Shown in pieces: positions 62,617-64,000 of a DNA stretch of 64,000 nt. The translations under genes and the position numbers were made by a program. The notes below the pieces were generated by a model. The model was given only the letters and a program-made list of their open reading frames with translations. It did no database searches and was not told where the DNA came from. Source of the DNA: Flavobacteriales bacterium UBA4110 (GTDB lineage: Bacteria; Bacteroidota; Bacteroidia; Flavobacteriales; Weeksellaceae); NCBI GenBank assembly GCA_002383165.1, contig DFXK01000002.1:650770-714769 (forward strand), read 5' to 3'. The stretch's first letter is position 1, and every line of letters starts with the position of its first letter.

Positions 62617-63168
62617 TTAGATTTTATTTGCTTCGTCAATTGCCTTATTCAGTCCTTTAATGATTTTATCATTTCTCCTTATATCATTCACCGTAAGATG
62701 CGGAACACCTACATACCAACCTGTCGCAGTAATCTGATGGTCTAGAATGAACTGTTTTACACTTGGGTTTTTTATGCCTGGCCAGCCTTCTACATTCCCA
62801 AAAATGATGTCCATTAGCTGTGGAATTTTTGTAGCGAAATCATCAATATAAGCATCCCAGTCGCCATCGTAAGCCGTGCAGAAAAGAATCTTGGTATCGT
62901 TATCAAACAAAACTATACGAAGGTCATGCAGGGTTCCTACTTTGGTTGCGCCTTTCAGATCCCCACCTGCAATTTCCATTATGGTTCTGAGATTTTCTGC
63001 ACCTCCGGGTTTTAGGTCTGCCATCGCAGTTAACTCAGATACACGGCCGGATCTTAACCCTTTTCTTCCGGCAGATGTAGTTGAATGGTCATAACCATCA
63101 TCGATACCTTCACTGAAATTCGCCTTTGCTAGCTCGGCAGCCAATTTTACTTTGTCTATGAAACTCAT
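62617..63168 (-). CDS. Unknown protein, first gene of the peroxidase operon
   Basis: 183 aa, no signal peptide. The core LHDLRIVLFDNDTKILFCTAYDGDWDAYIDDF is a segment I have seen in uncharacterised proteins near heme peroxidases and catalases in other bacteria; that is memory, not a search. The pattern of strands and helices suggests a ferredoxin-like fold. The N-terminal part holds a basic/Gly stretch (TSAGRKGLRSGRVSELT). Being 3 bases from the DyP gene, it is probably translated with it and may supply or bind the substrate. The function is unknown. Confidence 0.75.
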   Translation of the reverse strand: MSFIDKVKLAAELAKANFSEGIDDGYDHSTTSAGRKGLRSGRVSELTAMADLKPGGAENLRTIMEIAGGDLKGATKVGTLHDLRIVLFDNDTKILFCTAYDGDWDAYIDDFATKIPQLMDIIFGNVEGWPGIKNPSVKQFILDHQITATGWYVGVPHLTVNDIRRNDKIIKGLNKAIDEANKI

Positions 63169-63240
63169 AATTAAGATTTTTGATTAATACTAATTCACAT
63201 TATTTTTCAAGATGAAACAATAATCTTAAAGAGTTTAATA

Positions 63241-63248
63241 CAAATGTA
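63241..63248 (-). promoter_or_regulatory. Candidate -7 box of the peroxidase operon
   Basis: Minus-strand TACATTTG matches TAnnTTTG. No TTG at the standard distance, but a 21-bp-spaced direct repeat covers the region just upstream. The leader is about 65 bases. Confidence 0.5.
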
Positions 63249-63269
63249 AAGCCATAGCAATCTATCGTA

Positions 63270-63303
63270 ATGTACCGAAATTCGTATTTTATGTACTGAA
63301 ACT
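63270..63303 (-). promoter_or_regulatory. Direct repeat, probable activator site of the peroxidase operon
   Basis: ATGTACCGAAATT (63270-63282) and ATGTACTGAAACT (63291-63303) agree at 11 of 13 positions and start exactly 21 bp apart, two helical turns. The pair ends about 20 bases upstream of the -7 box, the position expected for an AraC-type activator that replaces a missing -33 box. Confidence 0.6.
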
Positions 63304-63818
63304 ATGAATTTTTAAGCTTTATTAAAAGACGTCAATTGACAAATGATAAAATCTTAAGTCTGCTCATATTGTAATTATTGACAGAATATATTACATTTAA
63401 ATATGGCAACATCGAAAAAGAAACGAACCTACACGTAAAAGAAACTCGGCTGTATTGATTCAATCTACCTATTGCTAATTCAATTCCAATAAGCTTCTCC
63501 TTGCGGTCATTATAGCCTTTGAAAATACAGATTAAAGTTCGTAGCCGCTCATAGTTACTTAACTATTTATTTCATAAGCATATTTTGTCTGTTCTCAATA
63601 AAGTATTGTAAACTTCGCTGTCGAATTCAACTTAGTAGTATGCACTTTTTGATGAAAATTCTGTAAGTCACTGAAATAGATCATTTCTTAAGTATCTACT
63701 CTAAAAAATTCTTTTTGAAAGTTCGAATTGTTCATTGACCTATTTTATCAAATCTTTTTATGGCACTGAATGGTAACTTTTATTCTGTTGAATTAGTCCA
63801 CTTGCACAGATAAAACAA
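63304..63818. other. Stretch without a recognisable gene
   Basis: About 500 A+T-rich bases. On the minus strand 63332-63562 stays open for about 76 codons but has no start codon near its beginning. I see no RNA gene, repeat or other site here. A decayed gene is possible. Confidence 0.4.
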
Positions 63819-63852
63819 AAAACGCTTTAAAACCTATGTTTTAAAGCGTTTT
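63819..63852 (-). terminator. Terminator downstream of the tRNA genes
   Basis: AAAACGCTTTAAAAC (63819-63833) pairs perfectly with GTTTTAAAGCGTTTT (63838-63852), loop CTAT. On the minus strand a T-rich tract follows. It lies 23 bases after the tRNA-Asp 3' end. Confidence 0.88.
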
Positions 63853-63875
63853 GAACTATTCTGATGTAATAGTTG

Positions 63876-63949
63876 CGATCCGGACGGGACTCGAACCCGC
63901 GACCTCCGCCGTGACAGGGCGGCATTCTAACCAACTGAACTACCGGATC
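63876..63949 (-). tRNA. tRNA-Asp (anticodon GTC)
   Basis: 74 bases on the minus strand. Acceptor arms GATCCGG / CCGGATC with discriminator G, D arm with AGTTGGTTAGA, anticodon stem CCGCC/GGCGG around the loop CTGTCAC (anticodon GTC), and T arm GCGGG TTCGAGT CCCGT. CCA is not encoded. Confidence 0.97.
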
Positions 63950-63981
63950 AATTTTTTGAAAAGTAATTGATAAACTTTATG

Positions 63982-64000
63982 CGATCCGGACGGGACTCGA
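63982..64000 (-). tRNA. Second tRNA, 3' end only, probably another tRNA-Asp
   Basis: The last 19 bases of the window repeat the 3' end of the tRNA-Asp exactly, including the CCGGATC acceptor arm and the start of the T arm. The rest lies outside the window. Confidence 0.85.

Noticed and set aside
63332..63562. Start-less minus-strand open frame of about 76 codons
   Set aside because: No ATG, GTG or TTG near its beginning, no family recognised; at best a remnant.

Overview
The window reads as chromosome of a Flavobacteriia member of the Bacteroidota, most like Chryseobacterium or a close relative. Evidence: A+T-rich DNA, signal peptides of the type MKKILLSSFLALGIFANAQ, Por/type IX secretion C-terminal sorting tails on several exported proteins, Bacteroidota promoter boxes (TTG / TAnnTTTG) with very short leaders, and Flavobacteriia-type metG, dnaE and gpmI. 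I see no insertion sequence, prophage, rRNA operon or CRISPR array. The genus is inference.

Layout. 0-6.4 kb: the 3' part of metG, two unknown membrane or exported proteins, a methyltransferase, and a VWA protein paired with a MoxR/ChlI-type AAA+ ATPase. 6.5-17.4 kb: two multidrug efflux operons on the minus strand, an EmrAB-TolC-like MFS set with an AraC regulator and an AcrAB-TolC-like RND set. 17.6-22.9 kb: minus-strand housekeeping genes (methyltransferase, map, four-helix bundle protein, HAD protein, acyl-ACP desaturase, gpmI). 23.2-38 kb: SUI1-like factor, nucleoside phosphorylase, LEA-like protein, secreted M28 peptidase, sigma-54 activator-type response regulator without a DNA-binding domain, MATE pump, argS, secreted S8 protease, and a DnaE fused to its own proofreading exonuclease. 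38-45.7 kb: two tandem GEVED-domain type IX cargo proteins, an M13 peptidase and a Na+/H+ antiporter.

45.9-63.2 kb is the most distinctive region. A MarR-controlled export operon (MarR, TolC-like, HlyD-like, ABC-2 permease) and an AraC regulator precede oleate hydratase 1. Then come an alpha/beta hydrolase with an MlaEFD-type lipid transporter, and oleate hydratase 2. Facing these on the minus strand is a four-gene operon: a small protein, a DyP-type peroxidase, a catalase-family heme protein, and a 601-aa protein made of two complete 3-hydroxyacyl-CoA dehydrogenase units fused head to tail. I read the region as a locus for taking up, hydrating and oxidatively handling unsaturated fatty acids or their peroxides. 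That system-level role is inference from content and shared regulatory DNA. Supporting marks are an 11-base box at the same distance (34 bases) upstream of both hydratase start codons, a 22-bp palindrome over the marR promoter, and a 21-bp-spaced direct repeat upstream of the peroxidase operon.

The window ends with about 700 bases without a recognisable gene, then a tRNA-Asp and the start of a second, apparently identical tRNA running off the edge.
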